Source: Ceriagrion tenellum | Taxonomy: Eukaryota; Arthropoda; Insecta; Odonata; Coenagrionidae | NCBI GenBank assembly: GCA_963169105.1 | Contig: OY720636.1 | Span: 137,569,747-137,633,746, forward strand | DNA length: 64,000 bases | Direction: 5' to 3' | Shown: piece after piece, positions 34,985 through 46,251 of the stretch | Numbering within the stretch: position 1 is the first letter of the stretch | How the letters are laid out: each line of letters starts with the position of its first letter | Translations under genes and position numbers: made by a program | Notes under the pieces: generated by a model | Database searches by the model: none | The model's input: the letters and a program-made list of their open reading frames with translations, nothing else | What the model was told of the DNA's origin: nothing

Positions 34985-35100
34985 TAGTTTCAATAAACCT
35001 ATTTCCCAGGTATTATTTATTATATCTTATTTTTAAATACACAAGTCATATCATAGCTAGAATAAAAATTAGATTTTAATATGACGAGGGATAGTGTGAG
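34985..35100 (+). repeat. Diverged direct repeat, left copy
   Basis: Runs from TTTCAATAAACCT through CCAGGTATTAT to GAGGGATAGTGTGAG. The same order of blocks recurs at 35490-35605 with many differences. Confidence 0.6.
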
Positions 35101-35489
35101 ATCAAATTAATACCTGAAGTCTTTGGTCCGGGGGAAGACTACCTGTTAAATCAGGAAAAGCTTCAACCATCTCCCGCTGCAAATATTCCATAGAGAACGT
35201 AAGGAAATACTAATTCACCATATCGAAATGACGAAATACGAAAACGAAAGGTAAATATGTACCGATTGTATGCGTACAGAAGGCGATAAATGCCTGAAAT
35301 ATTTCTTTCTTTTTAGACAAATAGACTGTACGAGTAGAAAATAAGAAGGTGCAAATGGAAATGAAAAATATAAGAAAAGACCGAGAAGAAACGCTCAGTG
35401 TAATGTTTTTCAAGCTAGAGCAAATTATTATGTATGTGATCGAATATATATTTCAATAAAATTGATAAATTCCAGGAAAACAACCTGTG

Positions 35490-35605
35490 ATTTCAACAAA
35501 CCTCTATACCAGGTATTATCTTTCATACCTGATTCGAAAAAACATCATTCATTATATAGGTAGAATGAAAATGGGATTTTGAGATTAAGAGGGATAGTGT
35601 GAATA
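35490..35605 (+). repeat. Diverged direct repeat, right copy
   Basis: Partner of 34985-35100, starting TTTCAACAAACCT and ending AGAGGGATAGTGTGAA. The spacing is about 505 bp start to start. Confidence 0.6.
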
Positions 35606-38267
35606 AAACGATGCGTATGCAGTCGCGTGTCCAATGACAGTAGGCCTCGTTTTTAATAAGGTGATGAATAAATAAAACAGACAACGAAGTAATGCGACAT
35701 ACATTAAAGGACATTAGAAATACATTTAATTGCTAGGTCGATTTTGGTTAAGATTAAAGACTGACTAAACGTAATGAGGGCAAAAAAGTTGAATGAAATA
35801 AGCAGATAACAAATTAAAGCCATAAATAGCTCTTTCACTCACTTGACTCACGAACATTAACAATATGCGTAAATATCAATATTATAAAATTGTTCAAGGA
35901 TATCGACCTTATTAATTGCGTCGATATTTGCTGATGATTTTGATGAATGTTAGATGTTATTGGACTAAATAATAGACTAATTGACTTATATTTCAGGACA
36001 CCAATCATGGCCTCGTAAATGTGTGTTATTAAACAAATCTATAATCAACGCAAATTGTGGTCGTTGCCACAGTTTTAATTTTACAGCAATTTTATGAAAA
36101 ATATCTTCACACATGGAAAAATTCTCTAAATTTTTCCCGAAAAATAATAAAACTCTCACTGGCGTAGTAATAATAATAAGTATCATCGTTATTAGTGTTT
36201 TTTCATATTTTCATGAGAGAAAGAAAATTGTTCTGCGTGTATATTTTCGTTTTCCCCGTTATTAAATGGGTACTTAAAGTGAAAGCATATCAGAGGAGTT
36301 TACTTTTTGATAATGCACTATGAATGATTAAAACAGAAGGCAATACGCTTTTAAAATTCATGAAAGTTCTTCGAGATGTCCGCAATGGGCACTCTAAGAA
36401 AACGATGTTGTGATTTTAACCTGTTATTACTGGGTACCTACATAAGAGATATAAGTGTTTCTTATATGTACATTTTTAACATATTTATCCCCTGATGCAA
36501 ATGCAATTTATCAAAGTCGGAACTCTTAAATTAGTAATCGTAAATCAATTGTACTTGGATAGTTAGTAAATTGAATGAATACCAGCCAAAATAAACGCAA
36601 TAATTTAAACATTTATTTCAATTGCTGATGATTACAAATAACGATTTAAAAAACTTAAGAGCGTGATCTTAGCTCTACCATCATAATTAAGAAGTAGTAA
36701 TGAAGAAATTATTACTTTTTATCGAAGCATCTCTTGATTATTACTGAGGTTAGAAATAAAAAATACTCATCATAATTTTTCTGTAGAATGGTCACAATTA
36801 TACCTCTCTTAATCTTGGCAATCTTAATTTCCCTTTTCCCATTGTTCAAAGAATTATAAAACGTGAGAATCAAGAATAACACGTTGTGTAAAATAACATT
36901 TCGTTGCTCAAGGTATCTTTGTATAACTGAAATGATCTTTTATTTATCTCATTGTTTTTTATCCTCGCCTCTCTTCTCAATTATTTTTCGTTTAATGAAT
37001 GCAAAATATTTACGAAAGTATTGAAAACAGCATAGACGTTTTGTAACACATTCATAGTGGTAAAAGGCGAATTTATTATGATTTTTTTAATCAATAAAGT
37101 ACGCACCGCGAAAGTTGAAGTCCCTAAAATATTATTTTTATAGCCAGCATAGTATTCCAAGCCTCGGCGATTATGGAAAAACTTTATTTGCAGTGAAAGG
37201 GAAAAAAACTGTATATTTGCATTAAGTTTAAAATACACTATTTGTCGATTAATAGAGAGCAAACAAGTACAAACATTTTCAATGTTTTGGCCTCATTTTT
37301 GTGCTACAATCAAATTATAAACTTAATTATTTCTTACTTTAATAACGGAAGAGAAATGTGCTACGCGGAGATTTTTCGTTTTCCCCCTTTAATCCCATTA
37401 TTTAAAAATCCTATCAGGGCTTTGACCAAGGACAAAATATGGGATATTGATTTTTTTCTCACTTGATTGGTAATTAGAAATCCTGAAATTTTCGACCTCC
37501 TAGCTCGATTAAAAATGCTCAGAAACTTGTGTCAATGAGTAAGTGAGTCAGTTTTGTAGCATTATATCCATGGTAATAATAATGCTACAATTTAATTGTC
37601 CAAGAATCGTGTTACAAAACTTACGACTTAAGCGTATGATTAAATATGTCTATTAGTAATTTATATGAATTTTTTATGCATGAAATCATTATACGTCAAG
37701 CTTGAGGAGGTTTTCCCAGCATTACAGGCTTCTTAGATAGGAACATTGATTATATTTGGATGAAATACCATCGAACAAGCAGATGAAGGACAATATTTTG
37801 TTGGTATAGAGTATTTCATATGGGATTACATACAATATCATAGGAAACTTGGGTGTTTATGCTGTCGACTTACGTCCGAGTCGCAGAAAATAAGATTTAT
37901 TGGATCATATCCAGGCAGAAGATTCAAAAATCATAGCAGCGCTTCCTGCACGATGATATTTTGTATTTTTTCTTACGAAAACATTATTGTCCAAGAATCA
38001 CAAATTACAAGATAAACGAATTTTGCGCATTATAAAATACCTTGATAACGAAACGAAAGGTATCTTCCTGTACATTAACTCAAATTCTGTCACGGTTGAC
38101 GAGGATATCGCTAGCTTTAAATATAAAGCGAAGTATCTCTGTCCGTTCGGAATTTCCCTTCCCCCGGGAAATGCTTGTCTTGAGCTCATTTTATTTACTT
38201 GTACGTTTTCCCTTTTGCAATCAATATAGATAACAATTAAATTAGAAATACTGGGTACAATGCCGAT
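35606..38267. other. Unassigned AT-rich DNA with one perfect hairpin
   Basis: A perfect 12-bp inverted repeat TTGTAGCATTAT (37554-37565) pairs with 37579-37590 across 13 bases. No coding region is recognised. Small frames at 37987-38233 are unsupported. Confidence 0.4.
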
Positions 38268-39366
38268 TCTGGGAGGACAAAATTCGATTTTTCTAATGTT
38301 TAAGTTAAGCCTTTTGATGGTTCACATTTGTCGGAGAACATAAAAGAGCACATAAAAACATCAATGATTATTTTTGGAAGCACCTATTACGACGTCAGGA
38401 GATGGGAAACTGGCGCCATTTTCAAACTGCAGGAAGGGCTATATTTCAGGGCGTCATATGATCATCCATATTTCTAGCTAGAATACTATTACAGAATGCT
38501 GGCTCTGGTTATCAGACAGAATAGTTCATATAATTAATGTCTGCATCAGTCAAAACTGCAAATGAAGAAAAATCCCTCATGCTTTCATCTTTTAAAAATT
38601 CATGCCATGTGTCAGTTCAGCATTTATAACGGTTGAGTTACAAAATCACCACTCAGCATCAGTCTCGCCCATAGTTTTTCATGTGATATGGATCCTTGTC
38701 TCTCATTTAGTAAAGAAAACAGCTGCGCTTAGTTGCGCCTAAGCATTTTGGCCTTATATAGTGTACAAAGGTGCCGACTCGGCGAGGCGGTCGACTGGGT
38801 GTTTTTCGTGGGTGAAACATTGTACTTAACCTGTTGATTGTGAGAATCGTCTGAGTGACTTCACTTTTGTTTCATTGCGAGGCAGAAGTTCAGTGTAGAG
38901 GACAAGGTGATGAGTACGAGTTGAACGAGGACGAACTTTACTCGACTGTTTCCAATCTGGACCGTTATAAAGCGTATAGGTATATTTAATGTGCTTCGCG
39001 AGAAGTGGTCTGCCTCCAGGATCAAAGGATCAAAGCCATCACCCGTGGAAGCATGTTGAAAGGTATGAATGGACAACATTACATGCCAGCTTATAAAAAT
39101 CATCCCACTCCTGGATAAACGTCAAGTATTCAAAAGGTTTCTTTGAGTTTTCATAAGTTTCCTATTCGCACGACGCGACAATCTCCAACTGTTCACTCTC
39201 CCAATGAGTCTAATAACACGAGCCACACATATGAGAATGTTTGATCATTCAAAAAAGATAGTGTTTGTGTCTATTCTGGTGAATTGTGATATAATTATGG
39301 TAATATCATTCTATTAGTAGTGTTTATGTCGTTTTGACTCATATTTACGTATTTGACTTTATTTAG

Positions 39367-39603
39367 GACGACTCACCTATCTAGCTACACGCTGCAAGAA
39401 TTGGTATTGAGCAAAAAACGAATGAATTCATTAGTTTCGAAATGTTACCGCAGATGGCAAGAAAGCAATAGGAAAATTGACGTCTTTTTGGCAAACAACA
39501 ATGCATGACTCAACAAGGAGTCCTAAATATTCCCACTTAAGCCCCGCCCAGCTGTAGTTAATGAAGAAACTGTCTTCAATTACGCCAGGAGTCTCAGGTA
39601 TGG
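39367..39603 (+). pseudogene. Coding exon remnant (unrecognised protein), two stops
   Basis: The block is preceded by TTTAG, a plausible splice acceptor, and ends before GTATGG, a plausible donor (CTCAG/GTATGG). In one frame it encodes about 78 residues, including SYTLQELVLSKKRMNSLVSK, CYRRWQESNRKIDVFLA and RPAVVNEETVFNYARSLR, with no low complexity. Two in-frame stops interrupt it: a TGA after NNNA and a TAA four codons later. The phase at the donor does not match the open frame of the next exon by one base, which suggests an indel as well as the stops. Function unknown. Confidence 0.45.
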
Positions 39604-39882
39604 GGGAAAATAATTTTCAGTATCCCGTTCCTACAGTCTTAATTAGTAGAGAAATAGCTTTTCGTCATAGGGAAAAACAACTTTGATCACAAAAACCATG
39701 TACTACTATAGTAATTAACAACTTTTCAATTAATGTTCTTTGTGATAATAACCAATTTTAATGACGTCCTTGGAGTTACGACTAATTCTGTTGATTATAT
39801 ATGGTTTTTGCCAGTTTATAAGGAAACATTTTTGAAGTAACAATGTACCTTCTGTGCTCATGACTGTCAATTTTAACTTATA

Positions 39883-40263
39883 GGACCAGGTCGACTGAGA
39901 AGTCACTTTCGGGAACTAAGCGAGCGGTCAAATAGGAGGAGGGCCTATGAAACACTAGTAACCTCAAGTGTGGAGGAGCTAACTAATTCCCCTGCTGTGG
40001 GACTACAGAGTAAAGGAAAACGAGATGCCGCGCAAGTTTTAGGGCAGGCTATTTCTACTCCAACGAGAGCCACAAAGATGAAGAAAGCATGGAAGTCATC
40101 CTCAGATTCCAAACAGAAGGCTGTGCCACTCTCTGCAGATGATGCTTTAAGCTTGATTTTAGGCGCGAATCTGTCTAGGGCTCAATACCAGCTGATTCGG
40201 AACACAATGAAGCTGCACAACGCAGATATTTTGCCAAGTTACAAAGAAATTAGTTATTATTAA
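39883..40263 (+). CDS. Terminal exon of unrecognised protein in the TIR unit
   Basis: An open frame runs from the acceptor-like TTATAG at 39877-39882 to TAA at 40261-40263, about 126 codons without a break. There is no ATG at its head, so it reads as a 3' exon. It encodes GPGRLRSHFRELSERSNRRR, then a Lys/Ser-rich middle (QSKGKRDAAQVLGQAI, KMKKAWKSSSDSKQ), then a more ordered end, LSADDALSLILGANLSRAQY followed by QLIRNTMKLHN. An AATAAA lies 48 bp past the stop. The ordered end resembles a segment I associate with multicopy hypothetical proteins of arthropods, but I cannot name the family. The short ending after PSYKEI looks truncated. Confidence 0.5.
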   Translation, partial: GPGRLRSHFRELSERSNRRRAYETLVTSSVEELTNSPAVGLQSKGKRDAAQVLGQAISTPTRATKMKKAWKSSSDSKQKAVPLSADDALSLILGANLSRAQYQLIRNTMKLHNADILPSYKEISYY

Positions 40264-40310
40264 ATATATTATAAAGTTATACAAATATAGGTATATAAAT
40301 ATAGTATATA

Positions 40311-40316
40311 AATAAA
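40311..40316 (+). terminator. Poly(A) signal AATAAA
   Basis: A canonical hexamer 48 bp downstream of the stop codon of the exon at 39883-40263, in AT-rich DNA and inside the inverted-repeat unit. Confidence 0.5.
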
Positions 40317-40614
40317 GTTATTATTAAATAGAATTTTGTTCTATTTGTTGTTTGTTTTCATTGAGAGCGCAAATTCCTGTCATAATAACCAATGCTTCAC
40401 GTATCCCTGTAGAGCAAAAAAAGAACCGCCTCATCACTACATTTCAGGTAACATTAGTTCAAGGCAGAGGGGGGGGGGGAAGGGATGCCCTCTATTTTGT
40501 AATGGACAACTATATTTGACGAATACTGTTTCTGGTTGTGTTGTGGTGATTTTTAAGTAAATCCGAGGCTAGTATTGGAGACGACTTCAAAAATATGAAT
40601 TTTGTCCTCCCAGA

Positions 40615-41162
40615 TCTTCATTCTGCCCCACTGTGCGTCCCCTTGAGAATAGACAACATTCCTGAAGTCGAGGCTCATGAATATATATAGGAATAAAGGC
40701 TCATAGTGTATCAATTTGGAATGCTAAGTAGTTTTTGTACCAGTTAAGCATTTTTAAGAACAGACACTTCTTAGATGGAAAAATAGGATTTAGTTTGATT
40801 GAAGATTATTAAAACAAGTAGTTCATACAGTATTTTGTTGTTATTCATAAGGTGAATCATCTGCGTATACATGTAACTACCTTAAAAGTACTTAAGTTAT
40901 CTGCAATACCCGTATTTTCTCTGTGTGTTTTTAACATCAAATTCTGCATCGAGTGTATAAATTCATATTCCAGTAAATATCTGTAATCGCATATTCTTAA
41001 GAGTTTTCATCGTCCTCTTCTGGCCGTCCACTTTTTCAAGAAACATTCACGGGATAATAAAACTTACAAGAAATCTAGGGACAATTGTCAATTTGCGTTC
41101 TTAAATGGTATAGATAATTTAAAGGTATATACTTAAAAATCTGTTCGAATTAATTTTATCCC
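40615..41162. other. Unassigned DNA
   Basis: Nothing recognised. Confidence 0.35.
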
Positions 41163-41313
41163 AGACTTTCCTCCACGCTCAACAGATGGCTCTACCATCA
41201 GCTTCCTCAATTGCATTCTAAACAGCCTTATGGGACGGTGAGAGGTGTGCTAACACCGCCTGCCAAGCGACCATACGGCGGCTCACAGGGTAGTGCGTAC
41301 ATGTAGATGTAGA
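41163..41313 (+). repeat. LINE 3' tail (copy D)
   Basis: It ends with the shared terminal module: CCTGCC...CACAGGG, then GTAGTGCG, then ATGTAGATGTAGA. The upstream 80 bp differs from the A, B and C copies, so this is a further LINE subfamily. It is 5' truncated to the untranslated end. Confidence 0.7.
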
Positions 41314-43077
41314 ACTGTGTCGCAACTTTATGTTGAAATTCTTCATTTAAGGATTAAATTTGAATCACAACGTTGGAAGTTTATAAATTACGCGGGTTTT
41401 TAGTATTTCTCACCGTGGTAATAAATATCACCTTAAGACCAGGATGTTGCATGAATAGCAATTTTGTTTAACATTTGGTAAGGGCCTTTTCTCGCTTTTC
41501 TACAAAATGCTATTATCACGATTCCCTTATTCCTCAACCAGTTCTTCCATTCGCATACGGTTCTTCACTTTCAACTCTTCGCAAATCTGAATATGCGTAC
41601 CGTTTCCGTATTGAAACAACGTTCTCATGCAAGTAACGTATGATATATGGAAGACTGACCCAAAGTTATTAAATTTTCAGGACGTAGATATTCATTTTAA
41701 TTTTCAAAACGTGCTCTATTACGAGTGTTTTTTTACGTGGAAACCGTGGAAAAGGAAGCTTACGAATCTGCCTTTAATCCACTTTTCTTCATTCACGTGA
41801 AGCATGGTTGCTCGAGGCATACTCTGCAGCCTCGTTGAAACTATGAGTATTTTCACTGCAGTGAGGGAGACATTGTGGAGGTAGCGTAACAGTGCCCGCT
41901 GTGCTGAATGTTATACATTTGCACGCAAGCCCCCTGGCGGGCGTTTTTTTTATTCTTTCTGTCGTCCACCCACCCCCGCCAGAAAGTTCTTTCATTTTGG
42001 GTCAACGAGAGTGCGACGGCGACGCAGTAATTGTCCGTGGAAGGGCAACGGGAAATTATTAGACGCCATTGCGAAAGTGGGACGAGGTCTCCACTCCTGC
42101 TACGTTCGGCCCCGGTCAACAACCCATCCAGTCCACAATTAAGGACAAAAGTATTACCACTTAAAAAGTAAGGTCGATCATCCTTGTCTCGGGCAGCGTT
42201 ACTGGCTTTTTGCAACACAGCGGTGGAGATAATTGAGATTTAAGATTCTCGACGGATAGGATACTCATAGGACCATTAGGTTCTAAGACGTTTTCCTAAA
42301 ATGAATTAGATACAGAATTAGTCGATTTATACAGAGAAACGCATTGGAGGAATTTAAAATCGGGATTAGATGATTCCTGAATTTGGATTTGACAGTTAGT
42401 AAAACATGTATGTACTGAAATGAAATATTGCCTTCGAATTCGGATCACTTATCAAAATATTTTAAATTTCCTTATTTCAGATGAAATACTCATGCCAAAT
42501 GGTCGTATTCCCCCATTTCGCCACGGTCGTAAGTTGGTAAACAATGAAAATTGTTCAATATTTCATTGGGGCATCCCAAGACTTAAAAAACTTGTGGTTT
42601 GCATTGATTATTTCTGTTTGTTTTCTATTTATGAGTCACATTAATGGAGGGACTTATTGGAAGAAAGCATTCATGCAAATGGTGTCTGAATTTCATGATT
42701 TTAATTCAAAAACAAACGCAAAATCCGCTCCACAACAACAATCTTTTGATTTAATCTCTCTAATATATTTTTTATCCTTAATATTGTTTCCCTCTCCAGA
42801 AATTGTTTTACCTGGGAAAATTTTGGTTGAATTGTTACGTTTTCTCATTTAATTTGAGTCAATTTGTCGTAAAATGTTCAATAATTATTAATTCTAAATG
42901 ATGCATCTTATGTATAAGAAACAACCTTTACAATCTTTTTTCTTTTAATAATCTTTGTGATCACCTGCGCTTTTGCAGCACACAAGGTAGTGAAATTTTA
43001 ATTAGAGTAGTTTATTAAATTTTGTTAAAAAATCTGGAAAATGACCCTCCTTCGGATACTTTAAGGATAAAAAATGA
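41314..43077. other. Unassigned; one open minus frame of 121 codons
   Basis: A minus frame at 41853-42218 is open for 121 codons with varied composition but begins with TTG, not ATG, and shows no known motif. The plus frames at 42420-42852 are AT-driven. No other feature. Confidence 0.35.
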
Positions 43078-43336
43078 GGGCACGAAAGCTGAACCGCCAA
43101 TCTTCCCGTGGCGTACCTGGCACGGCTTTTCCGACTACTCGAGAACATCTGCGTCTTGGGCTAACCACCCCGTGAGCAACACAACAGGCTCGAATTAAAG
43201 TAACCAGTAAAGCCTCCGAAAACCGAAAGACCCCACAGATTGTGGCTTTAGTGGAGTTTGGTGTAGTAATAATGCTACAACACCTAGGGAGGGAGCTGAA
43301 GTGGACGAAACCCCTAAAGGGCGATATTCTAGAATG
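43078..43336 (+). repeat. GC-richer block abutting a LINE tail
   Basis: This 260-bp block is sharply richer in GC than its AT-rich left neighbour and contains a GGTGTAG/CTACAACACC imperfect hairpin (about 43257-43280). It stops exactly where the minus-strand family-B LINE tail begins. No frame is convincing. It may be part of an older repeat into which the LINE inserted. Confidence 0.35.
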
Positions 43337-43895
43337 CTATCTACATCTACATACTACCTTGCGAGCCGCCGTGTGGGCGTGTGGCAAGAGGTGTTAGGTC
43401 ACCAGCCGTGTAAATATGTAAGGTTTTTGGAGGTGAAATTGTGACGTGCGTTATGGGACTGTACGTGTGAGTTAAGGTCCGATGACAGAACTGCAAAGTC
43501 CACGTCTTCGCTTTTTTCACGGTAGATAACTGTATCGTCTGCATATAATCTTAATTTGCTTCTAACTAGATAACTTAGGTCATTTAAATAAATAATAAAT
43601 AAAAGAGGGCCGAACACGCTTCCTTGAGGAACACCGGATGTGACTTCGACCATATCAGAGCTAAATTCATCAATAACTACTTTTTGTTTTCGATCACTGA
43701 GAAAGTCCCTTATCCAATTCACTATTTTTTTTATTAACTGCGCATGAATGGAATGTATAAATTAGTTTTTTTATGAGGATCCTTATGGAATGCCTTCTTG
43801 AAATCAAAGAATATTGAGTCGACTTGCTTTTTCGATTCACCTGATTTTAGTATATCATGAAGGAATAGCGCAAGAACTATGTTGCTAGCAAGCGC
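43337..43895 (-). mobile_element. LINE family B copy with internal deletion, minus strand
   Basis: From the right on the minus strand it encodes HDILKSGESKKQVDSIFFDF, including the first reverse transcriptase Asp, then IVNWIRDFLSDRKQKVVID-type sequence, SGVPQGSVFGPLLFIIYLND and the YADD catalytic box. Near 43465 it jumps directly into the 3' untranslated end and the TGTAGA-type tail at 43337. The thumb and C-terminal part, present in the plus copy at 51785-52645, is missing. A frameshift lies near 43730. It is a dead copy, but its reverse transcriptase palm motifs are well preserved. Confidence 0.88.
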
Positions 43896-45951
43896 TAACA
43901 CAGGTGTTACAGGGCAGGAATGCACTATTTGTGGCGTGAGAATGAGAGAGGATACTCTCCAGCGACCACAAGTTCAGAAGAATAGACCAGAGGCCAGGCC
44001 TCTTTGACACGGGCAGCCTCTCCACCGGCTTACTTTCCAGCAGCTGCAACGTCGGTGTTCCCTGTAAATGGTGAAGGCAATTCTGAAATCTGATTCCTTT
44101 TATTGAGAAAAATTTCAGACTGGGAAGGTAAGGTTAGGTTAGGGGTAACCAACGGACTCAGTTGAGTAGGCTAATCAACAAAATTCTGACGGAGAAGTCA
44201 AACCTCTGGGCTGTAAATTGCGTGGCGTACGCCGCTTCCAAAGAAATGGCTCGCTCTCAAAAAAACCATCTCTTTGAAGGACAAAGCAGCAAAAAGGTAG
44301 GAACATTTTGAAGGTCGATATCATACTAACGCTTAGGAAGGCGTCGAAGATTCGGTAAGAGATAGAAAACATGGCATATGGGCGAAATTTTACACACTAA
44401 GTTTAGCGTGTTAGAAATGATGGTAATCTCTGATTTCAATGTAACAAATGGTGCATTTATTAGAGCGAGGGCACGTGTTCACACGTGAACAGCTCAATAC
44501 TGATTTTCGTGTGTCGTAGTGACATCGCTTATATATGCAGAAGGTGGTTAAGCCATCTTCATTTGATGGCACCTCTCAGGCAACACCTCCAGCCCACCAA
44601 CTTGACTACCATTTGACGATGAAGTCGATGGGATCCTCCACCTAACAAGCGCATAACGTGCCGTCTTAGATTCCAACATAGCTCAACGAATAAAAACGTT
44701 CTTCTCAGCACTAAGCGGCACGCGGTCGATAGAGTATGTATGGGTGTCCACGAACCGTAAAAACTCCTCGAGAGGAGTTGGGCCGTTAGGGAGAATTCAA
44801 CGTCCCTCCTTCACCCTTTCCGTCTCTTTCGACCACCTGCGCCTGTCATCGAATTTCCGCGATCCGTGCAACCGTTTGAACGTTTATTGGAGTATATCGG
44901 CGAACGTCAAAGCAATTTAACGGAGGTAATATAACCATAGTCCTCTTTCAAGAGTTTTGTGACAGCCACCTGCAAGATTTGGTTGGCCCATATTGTCATA
45001 AAAATTGACGTGAAGATTGCCTTCTCTGGCAGGAAGAACTTCTCTGCTCAAGGAATGGACGCCATGAACAACATTCAGTGTACGTGTACAGACAGCTTCG
45101 CAGAAAAACTTTGTTAGCACTAATAGGTAGGAAAAGGTTCTCGTTGCGAACATGCACGTGGTTCCTGCACTGCTGTACCTTCGAATGCATGAAATAGAGT
45201 AAAGAAAATCGTTGCAGAATCTCGACAGATGAACCAGGAGAATGATGACCACTTGCATCATCATCTGTTGCCGGTTTGTATCTTCCTCACAATGTGTGTG
45301 GTTGAGGTCTATGGATCCTCCAGAGTCTCCATAATAGGGTTGTTCTTGGTTTAGCACGCTGTGTATCCAAAAATAAAGACCCGCTGCTCAGTTTCCTAAG
45401 AGAGCACGAAAGTGTAAGAATTTCTTTTCGGGGCCTTAAAGAAGGCATCGGATGAAACCGATCTGGACTTAATAGAACTGCAATTCTTGGGAAGCGATGA
45501 TGGCACGTCCATAATTTCGTTGAAGGTAGAAGTTTTCAAGTTCGAATAAAAAAAACCGAGAAGGCCATACTCAAGGCGCATACCAATAAGCCCGTGCAAG
45601 TGTGTTTCCATCGAAACATGGAAAATCATGAGCTATCGAAGGATCTGACGTTTTTTCTTCTGACGCTCCGTCAGTCTGCCCTTGGTGTTATCATCGCGTG
45701 CCAGGATGATGTCATAAACGGCCGTCTTATTTTTAAGGTGAAAGTTGTGGGCGCAAGATGCATGGTGTACCAAGCCCGGACGGAAAACTTGAGCCACCTT
45801 ATCTGCTGCTGCAGTTTCTGCGTTAAGTGGGCACGTTTGGTCATGCGAATGCCTCATTTTTACTTTTGACACCATTGCGGCGTGAAAAATTCCTGTGCTG
45901 CTCTATGGTCTTGGTAATGCCGAGTACATCATGGAGAACGATTAAGGCACA
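43896..45951. other. Unassigned; coding-like minus frames at 44917-45875
   Basis: Three successive minus frames (45875-45633, 45629-45396, 45357-44917) are open for 80, 77 and 146 codons and have varied composition. The last starts with GTG. No family is recognised. They could be one decayed gene or transposase. Elsewhere in the interval, 44132-44144 holds two TTAGG-like units, too few to call telomeric. Confidence 0.35.
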
Positions 45952-46251
45952 TTAACGTTAGTCGACAGGTCGTGTAGCATACTAGTTGATTTGTTTCCTA
46001 ATGCCTGTCTCTTAATCTGCCAAGTTGTAATAACATCGCGTTTTGCATTATCCTTGCATGACTCTTGTATCTCGTTTATGCAGTTGCAATATACATGGAT
46101 ACAATTGTTTCTGTAGCATCGGCAGATAACTTACCTACAGTGTCGTGAATGTTGGTGAAAATTACTTGTACATTATAGTGCGTGTTGGTGATAACTCCCC
46201 CCTGCCAAACACCCTTGAGGTGGTTTGCAAGTTAATACATCTATGCAGATG
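45952..46251 (+). repeat. LINE 3' tail (copy C2), uninterrupted
   Basis: Homologous across its length to the two halves of 2958-3151 and 4105-4206, but without the mariner. It ends with the LINE terminal module (CCTGCC...TTGCAAG) and a mutated TACATCTATGCAGATG tail. It gives the empty-site version of the mariner insertion. Confidence 0.72.

Larger units (their letters stand above)
38268..40614 (+). mobile_element. Candidate DNA transposon bounded by inverted repeats, carrying a spliced gene remnant
   Basis: TCTGGGAGGACAAAATTC at 38268-38285 is matched exactly on the complement at 40614-40597, and the match continues with a one-base gap through a T-run for about 25 bp in all. Between the ends lie two plus-strand coding blocks with splice-site-like borders and a downstream poly(A) signal. 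The last block ends shortly before the right repeat. No matching target duplication is evident. Either this is a transposon that has lost most of its transposase, or the inverted repeat is coincidental to a host gene. The long exact match makes chance unlikely. Confidence 0.5.

Noticed and set aside
37597..37999. Short direct repeat ATTGTCCAAGAATC at 37597 and about 37985
   Set aside because: A match of about 14 bp in AT-rich DNA, with no extension or flanking structure, could be chance.
41853..42218. A 121-codon minus-strand gene
   Set aside because: It begins with TTG, not a usual nuclear start codon, and has no recognised motif. Mentioned only as unassigned.
44132..44144. Insect-type telomere repeat (TTAGG)
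   Set aside because: Only two units are present, which is expected by chance. No array.
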